A DNA stretch of 12,470 nt from contig JAEEIC010000154.1 in NCBI GenBank assembly GCA_016281165.1, positions 1 through 12,470 on the forward strand. The letters are read 5' to 3'. Of this stretch, positions 6,644 through 12,470 are shown in pieces. Position 1 is the stretch's first letter, and every line of letters begins with the position of its first letter. A program made the translations under genes and the position numbers. The DNA comes from Bacillota bacterium. GTDB taxonomy: Bacteria > Bacillota > Clostridia > Peptostreptococcales > Anaerovoracaceae. The notes below the pieces were generated by a model. It was given only the letters and a program-made list of their open reading frames with translations. It was not told where the DNA came from and searched no databases.

Positions 6644-6897
6644 TTCTCTTCGTCCTCCTTCCTGGTGGTCTTCTTGATGGCGATGATGAACAGGGCCGTG
6701 GTGAGGACCGCTCCGACGGCAGCCTCGGAGATCGCGACGTCCGGGGCCTGCAGCAGTATGAATTCCAGAGCGATGAAGGCGCCGGTGACGCCCAGGGAGA
6801 TGGCGCTGGCCAGGATCTTCTCGGAGAAGGCCGCGTACAGCGCGCTTATGACGGCTCCCGCCACGACCAGCGAATTAAGGATAAACATCTCGTTCAT
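6640..6897 (-). CDS. mbhD: MbhD, DUF4040-type membrane subunit
   Basis: An 85-residue protein with three predicted helices, belonging to the DUF4040/MbhD family that corresponds to a segment of MrpA. The conserved motif reads LLQAPDVAISEAAVGAVL (about residues 48-65), matching the L.APDVA.TEA.VG pattern of this family, with Ser for Thr. It ends with a charged tail, KKTTRKEDEEK. The ATG at 6897 overlaps the mbhC stop (ATGA), with AGGAGG about 10 bases upstream; an ATG three codons later is an alternative. It pairs with MbhE as the split C-terminal part of MrpA. Confidence 0.92.
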   Translation of the reverse strand: MNEMFILNSLVVAGAVISALYAAFSEKILASAISLGVTGAFIALEFILLQAPDVAISEAAVGAVLTTALFIIAIKKTTRKEDEEK

Positions 6898-7232
6898 TCT
6901 TCCATATCCTCCTTATACTGATCGCAGGCCGCGTCTTCTATCATCTTGTTGCCGTGATGATAGGCGCCCTTGGCGATGGCGTGAGCGCTTATGGGGGTGG
7001 TCAGTATGTAGAACAGCCCCATGACGATGAGCTTGATGAGCATCTCGTAATTGTAGAGCACGAAGCCCGAGTAGAGGACTCCACCCGCGATGACGCCTAT
7101 CATGCCGAAGGTGGTGATGTTGGTCGACGACTGCATCCTGCAGAAGGTGTCGGGCATGCGCAGCATGCCGACGACGCCGGCCAGGGCGAAGAAGGCGCTG
7201 AAGAATATCAGCGCGTATACTACGTAGATCAT
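6894..7232 (-). CDS. mbhC: MbhC, MrpG-like membrane subunit
   Basis: A 112-residue protein with three predicted helices, homologous to MrpG/MnhG, a small structural subunit of the sodium/proton antiporter module. The pattern GVVGMLRMPDTFCRM near residues 19-33 fits the GllRlPD..RlH core of MrpG, though the usual His-Ala is replaced by Gln-Ser. The ATG at 7232 gives an ATGA overlap with the mbhB stop and has GGAGGG about 6 bases upstream; the frame is open further upstream, but that stretch is arginine- and histidine-rich and lacks family similarity. The C-terminal ~25 residues are polar and acidic. It overlaps mbhD by 4 bases. Confidence 0.92.
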   Translation of the reverse strand: MIYVVYALIFFSAFFALAGVVGMLRMPDTFCRMQSSTNITTFGMIGVIAGGVLYSGFVLYNYEMLIKLIVMGLFYILTTPISAHAIAKGAYHHGNKMIEDAACDQYKEDMEE

Positions 7233-7483
7233 AATTTGCCCTCCAGATACTTTCCTATGAGGGTGGTGCCTATGAAGCCCAGGATGGCGGTGATGAGGGC
7301 TATGTCGAGGTAGATGCCTCTCCCGGAATAGAGGGCGAAGAGTATGAGGGCCATGTCGCACAGAACGTCGATGGCGTCGGCCACCACGGCCCTGTCGGCG
7401 GCGGTGGGACCTATGACCAGCCTCACGATAAGGACCATGGCCAGGACCACGAAGCAGATGGCGCAGTAAAGTAATATGCTCAT
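7229..7483 (-). CDS. mbhB: MbhB, MrpF-like membrane subunit
   Basis: An 84-residue protein with three predicted helices, homologous to MrpF/MnhF. The signature is RLVIGPTAADRAVVADAIDV (residues 21-40), matching the R...GP...DR....D core of the family. The length is typical. The start is the ATG at 7483, which forms an ATGA overlap with the mbhA stop and has AAGGAGGA (7491-7498) 7 bases upstream. The ATG at 7489 sits only 1 base from that site, and the GTG at 7504 has no comparable site. The small size and overlap on both sides fit a subunit made in fixed ratio with MbhA and MbhC. Confidence 0.93.
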   Translation of the reverse strand: MSILLYCAICFVVLAMVLIVRLVIGPTAADRAVVADAIDVLCDMALILFALYSGRGIYLDIALITAILGFIGTTLIGKYLEGKL

Positions 7484-8025
7484 TCCCATATCCTCCTTGC
7501 CCACTTCTCGAGACGCCCCTTGATGGCGGCTCCCGCTTCCTCGTGATCGGCGCTGTCCACGTGTATCCAGTGCACGTAGAAGTAATCCTTGTCTTCTTCC
7601 TTCACCGTGTTCATGATGATGGTGCCCGGGGTCAGGGTGATGGAGTCGGCGAGCATCGACTGCCCGTACTGCGACTTGAGCTCCACCGGGATCTTGACGA
7701 TGCCGGGATTGATGGGAAGACCGGGCGAGAGCGCCCTTTTGGCCACGTCCCAGTTGGCCTTGAAGAGCTCCATCGGGAACACCCCGACGCAGTAGACCAG
7801 CAGCCAGAATATCCTGACCGGGTTGAAAAAGAACAGCGGTCTCTCATGGATGAAGAATCTCGCGCTGAACAGGGCCACTCCGACGCTGACCAGCGCTCCC
7901 GCGATGAGCACCTCCAGCGAAGGCTCGCCCTCTATCAGGCTGGCCAGTTCTCCGGTGAGCAGCAGCCAGAATATGAAGCATATGACCGCTGTCGCCGCTA
8001 TGGCCGGTAAGCTTGCTTTCTTCAA
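7480..8025 (-). CDS. mbhA: MbhA, MrpE-like membrane subunit
   Basis: A 181-residue protein homologous to MrpE/MnhE, the first gene of the Mrp-like module as in archaeal mbh operons. Hydrophobic segments occupy about residues 8-24, 36-55 and 69-88. The conserved cytoplasmic domain follows, with INPGIVKIPVELKS (105-118) and the hallmark MLADSITLTPGT (124-135). The start codon is TTG at 8025, supported by GGGAGGT 5 bases upstream and by the fit to the family N-terminus. It follows the largest gap in the operon (50 bases after hypA). A TTG start may lower initiation, or matter little given the strong ribosome site. Identity is firm. Confidence 0.94.
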   Translation of the reverse strand: MKKASLPAIAATAVICFIFWLLLTGELASLIEGEPSLEVLIAGALVSVGVALFSARFFIHERPLFFFNPVRIFWLLVYCVGVFPMELFKANWDVAKRALSPGLPINPGIVKIPVELKSQYGQSMLADSITLTPGTIIMNTVKEEDKDYFYVHWIHVDSADHEEAGAAIKGRLEKWARRIWE

Positions 8026-8030
8026 AGTTT

Positions 8031-8037
8031 ACCTCCC
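8031..8037 (-). promoter_or_regulatory. ribosome binding site for the TTG start of mbhA
   Basis: GGGAGGT, 5 bases before the TTG at 8025. It lies in the only sizeable gap of the operon and supports use of a rare start codon. Confidence 0.8.
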
Positions 8038-8075
8038 TATGATCTTTTGCAGCTCAACTGCTGAAAAATAACGTT

Positions 8076-8417
8076 CTATTCGACCTTAAGGCTGTCGACG
8101 TAATATTCACGTCCGCCGGTGATCCTGATGTCTTTTCCCCCGCAGGAGGGGCAGCCCCTGAGCCTTCTGTCGACCCGGCCCCTGTAGCCGCAGGAGCGGC
8201 ATTCGAGCGCGGCCGGAACGGTCTCGGCGACTATCCTGGCGCCCTCGGCGATGGTGCCCTCGCTCAGCATCGAGAAGTACTCCTCGACGCACCCGGGGAT
8301 GACTCCGGAGAGCTCGCCTATCTTGAGGCGTATCTCCAGTATCTTTTTTGCGCCGTTCTTCTCGGCTGCCGGCAGGGCGACCCGCATTATGCCCTCGGTG
8401 ATGGCCAGCTCGTGCAT
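8076..8417 (-). CDS. hypA: HypA, nickel-delivery hydrogenase maturation protein
   Basis: A 113-residue HypA/HybF family metallochaperone that helps insert nickel into the hydrogenase large subunit, normally with the GTPase HypB. It begins MHELAI, with His2 as the conserved nickel ligand, and has the zinc-finger pairs Cys73/Cys76 (CRSC) and Cys89/Cys92 (CPSC). It is full length. It starts one base after the mbhL stop (8419-8421) and has no clear ribosome site of its own, so translation probably depends on mbhL. Its position between the catalytic subunit and the membrane module, away from hypC-D-E-F, is unusual. HypB is not in the window; it may lie beyond the right edge or elsewhere. Confidence 0.96.
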   Translation of the reverse strand: MHELAITEGIMRVALPAAEKNGAKKILEIRLKIGELSGVIPGCVEEYFSMLSEGTIAEGARIVAETVPAALECRSCGYRGRVDRRLRGCPSCGGKDIRITGGREYYVDSLKVE

Positions 8418-8418
8418 C

Positions 8419-9501
8419 TTATCTGTCCATGCAGGAGAAGCAGGGGTCTATGCTGGCGATGATGAGGCCCGCGTCGGCGATGGAATTGCCCTTGAGCATG
8501 GTCGGCACGGTGGGAGCGTTCTTGAAGGTGGGCACGTGGATGCTCACGCGCTTGTTGGTCTCCCCTCCGTCGGTCACGACCTTGTAGCAGAGCTGGCCTC
8601 TGGGCGCCTCGTGGCGCACCATGTATTCGCCCGCCGGGATCTGGGGGATCCTGGTGCCGAGATTGATGGGTCCCTTGGGCAGATTGTCCAGGGCCTGGCG
8701 CAGTATCTTGATGCTCTCGTAGTTCTCCAGCACCCTGATGACGACTCTGGAGAAGACGTCGCAGCTCGGATAGACGACCTTCTTGAACTCGAAATCGTCG
8801 TAGCTGCTGTAGGGGGCGTCTATGCGCACGTCGACGGGCACGTTGGATGCTCTGGCCTGGGGGCCTACCGCGCCGATGCGTATCGCGTCCTCGGTGGTGA
8901 GCACGCCCACGCCCTGGGTCCTTAAGGCGACGGTCTTGTCGCTCAGGAGTATGTCGGTGAGCCTGTTCATCGACTCCTCGATCTTGTCGAGCATCCCGAG
9001 GATGTTCTTTCTGGTCTCGTCGCTGATGTCCCTTCTGGCTCCGCCTATGGTCACCATGCCGTAGTTCACGCGGTTGCCGGAGAGCTCCTCAAGGATATCC
9101 ATGATGGCCTCGCGGTCGTCCCAGGTGTGCATGAAGAGGGAATCGTGGCCGATGATGTGCAGGGCGATGCCCAGCCACAGGTAGTGGGAGTGCAGTCTCT
9201 CCAGCTCGGCGGTGATGACTCTTATATACTGGCCTCTCTTGGGCACGTTCATCTTCGCGATGCTCTCCAGGGCCATGGCGTAGGCGAAGGCGTGGGAGTG
9301 GGAGCAGATGCCGCAGACCCTCTCCACCATGACCAGGGTCTGGATGAAGTTCTTCTGCTGGGCGAGCTTCTCTATGCCTCTGTGATTGTAGCCGATGAAG
9401 ACCTCGGCCTTCTTGATCTCTTCGCCTTCGGTGTAGAGCCTGGCGTGCACCGGCTCCTCAAGAGCGGGATGATAAGGCCCTATGGGTACGATGTAGCTCA
9501 T
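8419..9501 (-). CDS. mbhL: MbhL, catalytic large subunit of group 4 [NiFe] hydrogenase
   Basis: A 360-residue NuoD-like catalytic subunit that reduces protons to H2 at a NiFe(CN)2CO centre on the cytoplasmic side. Both nickel-binding motifs are intact: Cys63/Cys66 in RVCGICSHSH and Cys354/Cys357 in DPCFSCMDR. An N-terminal PYHPALEEP segment carries the conserved glutamate region (Glu16). Four intact cysteines separate it from NuoD of complex I and from Mbx/Mbs-type relatives, which have lost metal ligands. The reading frame stops directly after DPCFSCMDR, so the C-terminal peptide that many large subunits lose during maturation is absent. The ATG at 9501 has GGAGGAGG about 7-9 bases upstream inside the end of mbhK. 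It lies 3 bases after mbhK and 1 base before hypA. Confidence 0.97.
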   Translation of the reverse strand: MSYIVPIGPYHPALEEPVHARLYTEGEEIKKAEVFIGYNHRGIEKLAQQKNFIQTLVMVERVCGICSHSHAFAYAMALESIAKMNVPKRGQYIRVITAELERLHSHYLWLGIALHIIGHDSLFMHTWDDREAIMDILEELSGNRVNYGMVTIGGARRDISDETRKNILGMLDKIEESMNRLTDILLSDKTVALRTQGVGVLTTEDAIRIGAVGPQARASNVPVDVRIDAPYSSYDDFEFKKVVYPSCDVFSRVVIRVLENYESIKILRQALDNLPKGPINLGTRIPQIPAGEYMVRHEAPRGQLCYKVVTDGGETNKRVSIHVPTFKNAPTVPTMLKGNSIADAGLIIASIDPCFSCMDR

Positions 9502-9504
9502 GTC

Positions 9505-9894
9505 TTATTCCTCCTCCCCCTTGACTTTCTTGATAAGCTTGTCCATGGGGGTGACCAGGATCTGGCCCTGACCCTCCATCATGGAATCGGGCATGAACAG
9601 CCTCTGGGAGGTATCGCAGCCCTCGAATACTATATCCATGAGCTCCATGATCTCGCGCTCGGGCCACTGGGCCGCGAGGTCGTAGATGTGGCTGATGCTG
9701 GGAAGGACGTTCTCCCCCTCCACGGTGTACGACATGATGGCCGGCCCCACCTCGTACTCGTACGAGACGCAGCCCCTGCCGTTCTCGTCGAGATAGGCGT
9801 GGATCATGGCGAGAGCGATGCCCTTCGCCCTCATCTGCTCCGCAACGGGTACGACTTCATCCTTCTTTATGGGGATCTTATTGTACTCCTGCAC
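9505..9894 (-). CDS. mbhK: MbhK, NuoC-like hydrogenase subunit
   Basis: A 129-residue homologue of the 30-kDa subunit of complex I (NuoC) and of MbhK, a structural partner of the large subunit in the peripheral arm; it has no cofactor motifs. The clearest signature is AAQWPEREIMELMDIVFEG at residues 74-92, followed by the QRLFMP segment. It is shorter than many NuoC proteins. The start codon is GTG at 9894, with a strong AGGAGGT 5 bases upstream in the short gap after hypE. It marks the switch from maturation genes to structural genes. The C-terminus is charged (KKVKGEEE) and its codons provide the ribosome site of mbhL. Confidence 0.93.
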   Translation of the reverse strand: MQEYNKIPIKKDEVVPVAEQMRAKGIALAMIHAYLDENGRGCVSYEYEVGPAIMSYTVEGENVLPSISHIYDLAAQWPEREIMELMDIVFEGCDTSQRLFMPDSMMEGQGQILVTPMDKLIKKVKGEEE

Positions 9895-9899
9895 TTTTT

Positions 9900-9906
9900 A
9901 CCTCCT
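9900..9906 (-). promoter_or_regulatory. ribosome binding site for the GTG start of mbhK
   Basis: AGGAGGT followed by AAAAA and GTG. It sits in the 15-base gap between hypE and mbhK and fixes the GTG at 9894 as the start. Confidence 0.85.
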
Positions 9907-9909
9907 GTA

Positions 9910-10911
9910 TCAACATATCCTCGGAAGCTGCGCTCCGGCCAGCTTCGTCAGTATCCTGAACGTCCCCAGAGGAGTCTTCTCTATCACCCTCCCCGGATGG
10001 ACATCGTCAACATATCCTATGACGGCGGCGTCTTCCCCGCCTTCGGTCCCTTTTAGCAGGGCCAGGGCCTCTTCTGCCCTCTCCGCCGATACCACCGCCA
10101 GCAGCTTGCCCTCGTTGGCGCAGTACAGAGGATCCAGTCCCAGTATATCACAGGCGGACCGCACCTGTGGGCGCACAGGCAAAGACTTTTCGTCCAAAAC
10201 GACGGAATTTTTCGTATTTTCCGCGAATTCGCACAGAGTCGTGGCGACTCCGCCCCTCGTGGGGTCTCTTAAGACCTTAAGATCGGGCCCCAAAGAATAG
10301 AGAGCCTGAGCGAGTGCGCTTAGCGCCCTGCAGTCCGACTTGAGCTCCGCGCTCACAAGGAGGGGGCTGCGGGCCAGCATCACGGCCGTGCCGTGGTCTC
10401 CTACCGTGCCCGAGACCAGCACTTTGTCGCCCGGCCTGATATTTTTGGGCGAAAGGCCCGGGCAGGCCAGAAAGCCTATACCGGCGGTATTTATGAAGAT
10501 CCCGTCGCCCTTTCCCCTTTCGACCACCTTGGTATCGCCGGTGGCGATGATGACGCCGGCCTCCTCGGCGGCCTTCGCGGCCGAGGCGATCACCCTCCTG
10601 AGGTCTTCGGCGGGAAGGCCTTCCTCGATGATGAGGGCGAGGCTCAGGTACTTCGGTATCCCTCCCTGCATGGCGATATCGTTCACCGTACCGCAGACGG
10701 CGAGCTTTCCGATGTCCCCGCCGGGGAAGAAATAGGGCGAGACCACGAAGCTGTCAGTGGAGAAGACCAGGTCTTCGGCGCCCTTCAGCACCGCCGCGTC
10801 GCCCAGCTCGTTAAGGACCGGGTTGCCCAGGGCGGGCAGTATGAGCTTTTCTATGAGGGATGAGGTCTTCTTGCCCCCGCTCCCGTGATCGAGGCTTATG
10901 ATGTCTTCCAT
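9910..10911 (-). CDS. hypE: HypE, hydrogenase maturation (cyanide ligand synthesis)
   Basis: A 333-residue, full-length HypE, a PurM/AIR-synthase-like ATPase. HypF transfers a carbamoyl group to its C-terminal cysteine, and HypE dehydrates this to the thiocyanate that donates the CN ligands of the iron. The required C-terminus PRIC is present (Cys333). ATP-site motifs include DHGSGGKKT (residues 8-16), VNDIAMQGG (76-84), ATGDTKVV (123-130) and LRDPTRGGVATT near residue 220. The ATG at 10911 lies 3 bases after the hypD stop with no clear ribosome site, suggesting coupled translation. It is followed by mbhK after 15 bases. Confidence 0.97.
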   Translation of the reverse strand: MEDIISLDHGSGGKKTSSLIEKLILPALGNPVLNELGDAAVLKGAEDLVFSTDSFVVSPYFFPGGDIGKLAVCGTVNDIAMQGGIPKYLSLALIIEEGLPAEDLRRVIASAAKAAEEAGVIIATGDTKVVERGKGDGIFINTAGIGFLACPGLSPKNIRPGDKVLVSGTVGDHGTAVMLARSPLLVSAELKSDCRALSALAQALYSLGPDLKVLRDPTRGGVATTLCEFAENTKNSVVLDEKSLPVRPQVRSACDILGLDPLYCANEGKLLAVVSAERAEEALALLKGTEGGEDAAVIGYVDDVHPGRVIEKTPLGTFRILTKLAGAQLPRIC

Positions 10912-10914
10912 ATG

Positions 10915-11946
10915 TCAGTTCCGGCCGTATTTATAGGCCGCGGCGCAGGAGCCCTCGGAGGAGACCATGCAGGGCCCCACCGGATCCTCGGGGACGCAGG
11001 TCCTGCCGAAGAGGGGGCAGGAGGAAGGCTCCGCCTTTCCCTGTATGACCTGCCCGCAGAGGCAGCCGGCAGGCTCCGGCACGTCTTTGAGCTCAAGGCC
11101 GAAGCGCTCCTTAGCGTCGAAGGCGGCGTATCCTTTTCTGAGCGAAAAGCCTCCGCCGGGTATGATCCCCATGCCCCTCATGAGGCAGTCCGAAGGCTCG
11201 AGCACCTCGTCCATGACCGCCAGGGCCAGGGGATTGCCGAAAGGCCTTACGGCCCTTGTATATTGATTCTCGAGCTCCGCCCTGCCCTCTCTTATCTGGG
11301 CGAGCAGCATGGAGCAGGAGCGTATTATGTCTTCGGGCTCGAAGCCGCTGACCACCGCCGGCAGACGCAGGTCTTCGGCGATGAAGCGGAAGGCTTCGGC
11401 TCCCGTTATGACCGCCACGTGTCCCGGGCAGAGGAAGCCGTCTATGTCGAAGTCCGGACCTGCGGCAAGGGCCCTCAGGGCCGGCTCCACCCTTTTGAGC
11501 AGGCAGAGGAGGGAAAAGTTTTCGATCCCCCGCTCTTTGGCCAGCTTCACCGCCATGGCCGTGCCGGGGGCCGTGGTCTCAAAGCCTATGCCCAGGAACA
11601 CCACCTGCTTGTCCGGCTCGGCGCGGGCGATATCCAGAGCGTCCGCGGGAGAGAAGACTATCTCCGCCCTCGCGCCGCGGGAGATCCTCTTCGCGAGGCT
11701 GTCTCCCCTCTCGCTGCCGGGTATCCTCAGCATGTCGCCGTAGCAGCAGACTATCACGTCTTTTCTTTCGCTGAGCGAAAGGACCGCGTCGATCTCGCTC
11801 TGATCCGTCACGCAGACCGGGCAGCCGGGGCCCGAGATGAGCTTCACGTTATCAGGCAGCAGCTGCCTGATGCCGGCTCTGGCGATCGCCATGGTATGGG
11901 TCCCGCAGACCTCCATCAGCTTATACACGGAGCTTCCTGATCTCAT
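10915..11946 (-). CDS. hypD: HypD, hydrogenase maturation iron-sulfur protein
   Basis: A 343-residue HypD, the [4Fe-4S] scaffold that, with HypC, assembles the Fe(CN)2CO unit. Family motifs appear in order: MEVCGTHT (Cys14), GPGCPVCVT (Cys42 and Cys45), GFETTAP, LCPGHVAVITG and a C-terminal cysteine-rich segment with CLCGQV, SCPLFGRTC and GPC, which holds the iron-sulfur cluster. It is complete. The ATG at 11946 (GGAAGAG upstream) gives a 26-base overlap with hypC; a GTG at 11928, with AGGAAG close upstream, is an alternative that removes six residues and reduces the overlap to 8 bases. The order hypF-C-D-E is that of many maturation operons. Confidence 0.96.
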   Translation of the reverse strand: MRSGSSVYKLMEVCGTHTMAIARAGIRQLLPDNVKLISGPGCPVCVTDQSEIDAVLSLSERKDVIVCCYGDMLRIPGSERGDSLAKRISRGARAEIVFSPADALDIARAEPDKQVVFLGIGFETTAPGTAMAVKLAKERGIENFSLLCLLKRVEPALRALAAGPDFDIDGFLCPGHVAVITGAEAFRFIAEDLRLPAVVSGFEPEDIIRSCSMLLAQIREGRAELENQYTRAVRPFGNPLALAVMDEVLEPSDCLMRGMGIIPGGGFSLRKGYAAFDAKERFGLELKDVPEPAGCLCGQVIQGKAEPSSCPLFGRTCVPEDPVGPCMVSSEGSCAAAYKYGRN

Positions 11947-12154
11947 CTTCGATCTCTTCCGCGGCCTTTATATCGGCCAGGGCCCGGGCCTCGTCGAGCC
12001 TTTCGATGGCGAAGCCCGCGTGTATGATCACGTATTCGCCGAGCCTGGGCTCCTTGATGAAGTCGAGCCGCACCCTGCGGCTGACCCCGTCCCTTTCGGC
12101 GACGCCGTCGTTCCCGTCTATATGTGTGAGCTTAAGAGGCACCGCGAGGCACAT
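11921..12154 (-). CDS. hypC: HypC, hydrogenase maturation chaperone
   Basis: A 77-residue HypC/HybG chaperone that carries the iron unit from HypD to the apo-large subunit. It begins MCLAVP, with the essential Cys2 exposed after removal of the first Met, and contains YVIIHAGFAI at residues 41-50, the second family signature. The length is typical. The ATG follows the hypF stop directly, with AAAGGAAAG upstream inside the end of hypF. Its 3' end overlaps hypD. The likely client is MbhL of the same operon. Confidence 0.96.
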   Translation of the reverse strand: MCLAVPLKLTHIDGNDGVAERDGVSRRVRLDFIKEPRLGEYVIIHAGFAIERLDEARALADIKAAEEIEDEIRKLRV

Positions 12155-12470
12155 CTATATCTTTCCTTTCGCCGCGATGGCCAGCTGTCCGAAGGCCAGG
12201 CCCTCGTCGTTGGCCGAGACCCTGCTGTGGGTGAAGACCGCGAAGCCTTCTTTTTCAAGGGCTTCGGCGAGTCTTTTCAGCATGTACATGTTCTGAAAGC
12301 TCCCTCCCGAAAGGCAGACCCGGTCAAGGCCGCTGTCCTTTCTGATGAGGAGGCAGATCCTGAGGGCCGCGTCCGTCAGGGTGTTCATGAAGGCAGAAGC
12401 GATGAGGCTCTTTTCCCTTCCCCTGTCCAGGTCGCCGCAGACGGCGGCGAGCATGGGCCCGTATTCCAGA
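12155..12470 (-). CDS. hypF: HypF carbamoyltransferase, C-terminal fragment (gene continues past window)
   Basis: Only the last ~105 codons are in the window; the frame stays open to base 12470 on the minus strand. The fragment matches the end of HypF, the enzyme that makes carbamoyl-adenylate from carbamoyl phosphate and loads HypE. Recognisable pieces are LSGGSFQNMYMLKRL (family G.FQN motif) and the tail VFTHSRVSANDEGLAFGQLAIA (family NDxGxxxGQ). The ATG at 12454 is internal, not the start. The TAG stop is followed at once by hypC. Incompleteness is due to the window edge, not to gene decay, as far as can be seen. The operon promoter must lie beyond this edge. Confidence 0.93.
   Translation of the reverse strand, partial: LEYGPMLAAVCGDLDRGREKSLIASAFMNTLTDAALRICLLIRKDSGLDRVCLSGGSFQNMYMLKRLAEALEKEGFAVFTHSRVSANDEGLAFGQLAIAAKGKI

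Noticed and set aside
8047..8064. Small hairpin (GCAG/CTGC) in the hypA-mbhA gap, considered as attenuator or terminator
   Set aside because: It has a four-base-pair stem with no U-tract in the right place; too weak to call.
8419..9501. Possibility that the large subunit belongs to complex I or an Mbx/Mbs-type sulfur reductase
   Set aside because: Both CxxC nickel-binding pairs (Cys63/66 and Cys354/357) are intact and a full set of hyp genes is adjacent, so a true [NiFe] hydrogenase is the better reading.
9127..10056. Long plus-strand open frame opposite mbhL, mbhK and the end of hypE
   Set aside because: It covers three genes with intact motifs on the minus strand, has no family resemblance and no convincing ribosome site.
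10885..11940. Plus-strand open frame of 351 codons opposite hypD
   Set aside because: It mirrors hypD almost exactly, has low-complexity Ala/Gly/Arg/His composition and shows no domain; hypD motifs are decisive for the other strand.

Overview
The window is one end of a long minus-strand operon from an anaerobic, H2-producing bacterium. It meets two short plus-strand genes at a shared terminator. Base composition is GC-rich, with AGG/AGA arginine and ATA isoleucine codons common. The gene content (ferredoxin-type [NiFe] hydrogenase, no respiratory oxidase) points to a fermenting anaerobe. I suspect Synergistota or a high-GC Clostridia-like lineage, but no rRNA or other marker is present, so this is a guess.

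Plus strand, 1-1307: the 3' part of a YfcE-type metallophosphodiesterase gene, then an isochorismatase-fold cysteine hydrolase gene. A perfect 13-bp hairpin at 1341-1370 lies between the convergent transcription units and can stop both.

Minus strand, 12470 down to 1394: hypF (5' part outside the window), hypC, hypD and hypE come first (maturation of the NiFe(CN)2CO centre). Next are the hydrogenase genes mbhK (NuoC-like) and mbhL (NiFe large subunit), then hypA (nickel delivery). After the only sizeable gap (50 bases) comes an Mrp-antiporter-like membrane block: mbhA, B, C, D, E, F, G and H. The block ends with mbhM (NuoH-like), mbhJ (NuoB-like small subunit) and mbhN (NuoI-like ferredoxin subunit). 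All 17 genes abut or overlap, and seven junctions are the 4-base ATGA type, so they are probably co-transcribed and translationally coupled.

Together they encode a ferredoxin-dependent, Mrp-linked membrane-bound [NiFe] hydrogenase (Mbh, group 4d-like) plus most of its assembly line. Reduced ferredoxin passes electrons through MbhN and MbhJ to the NiFe site in MbhL. H2 is formed, and the released energy is thought to drive proton pumping and sodium/proton exchange in the membrane arm. The family is known. The unusual points here are the gene order with embedded hyp genes, an MbhN enlarged to six [4Fe-4S] motifs by an internal duplication, an MbhH whose C-terminus appears to carry the missing MbhI, and a catalytic subunit that ends right after its last metal-binding motif, so it has no maturation peptide. 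No CRISPR array, tRNA, rRNA, insertion sequence or phage gene was seen, and no gene-free stretch exceeds about 90 bases.
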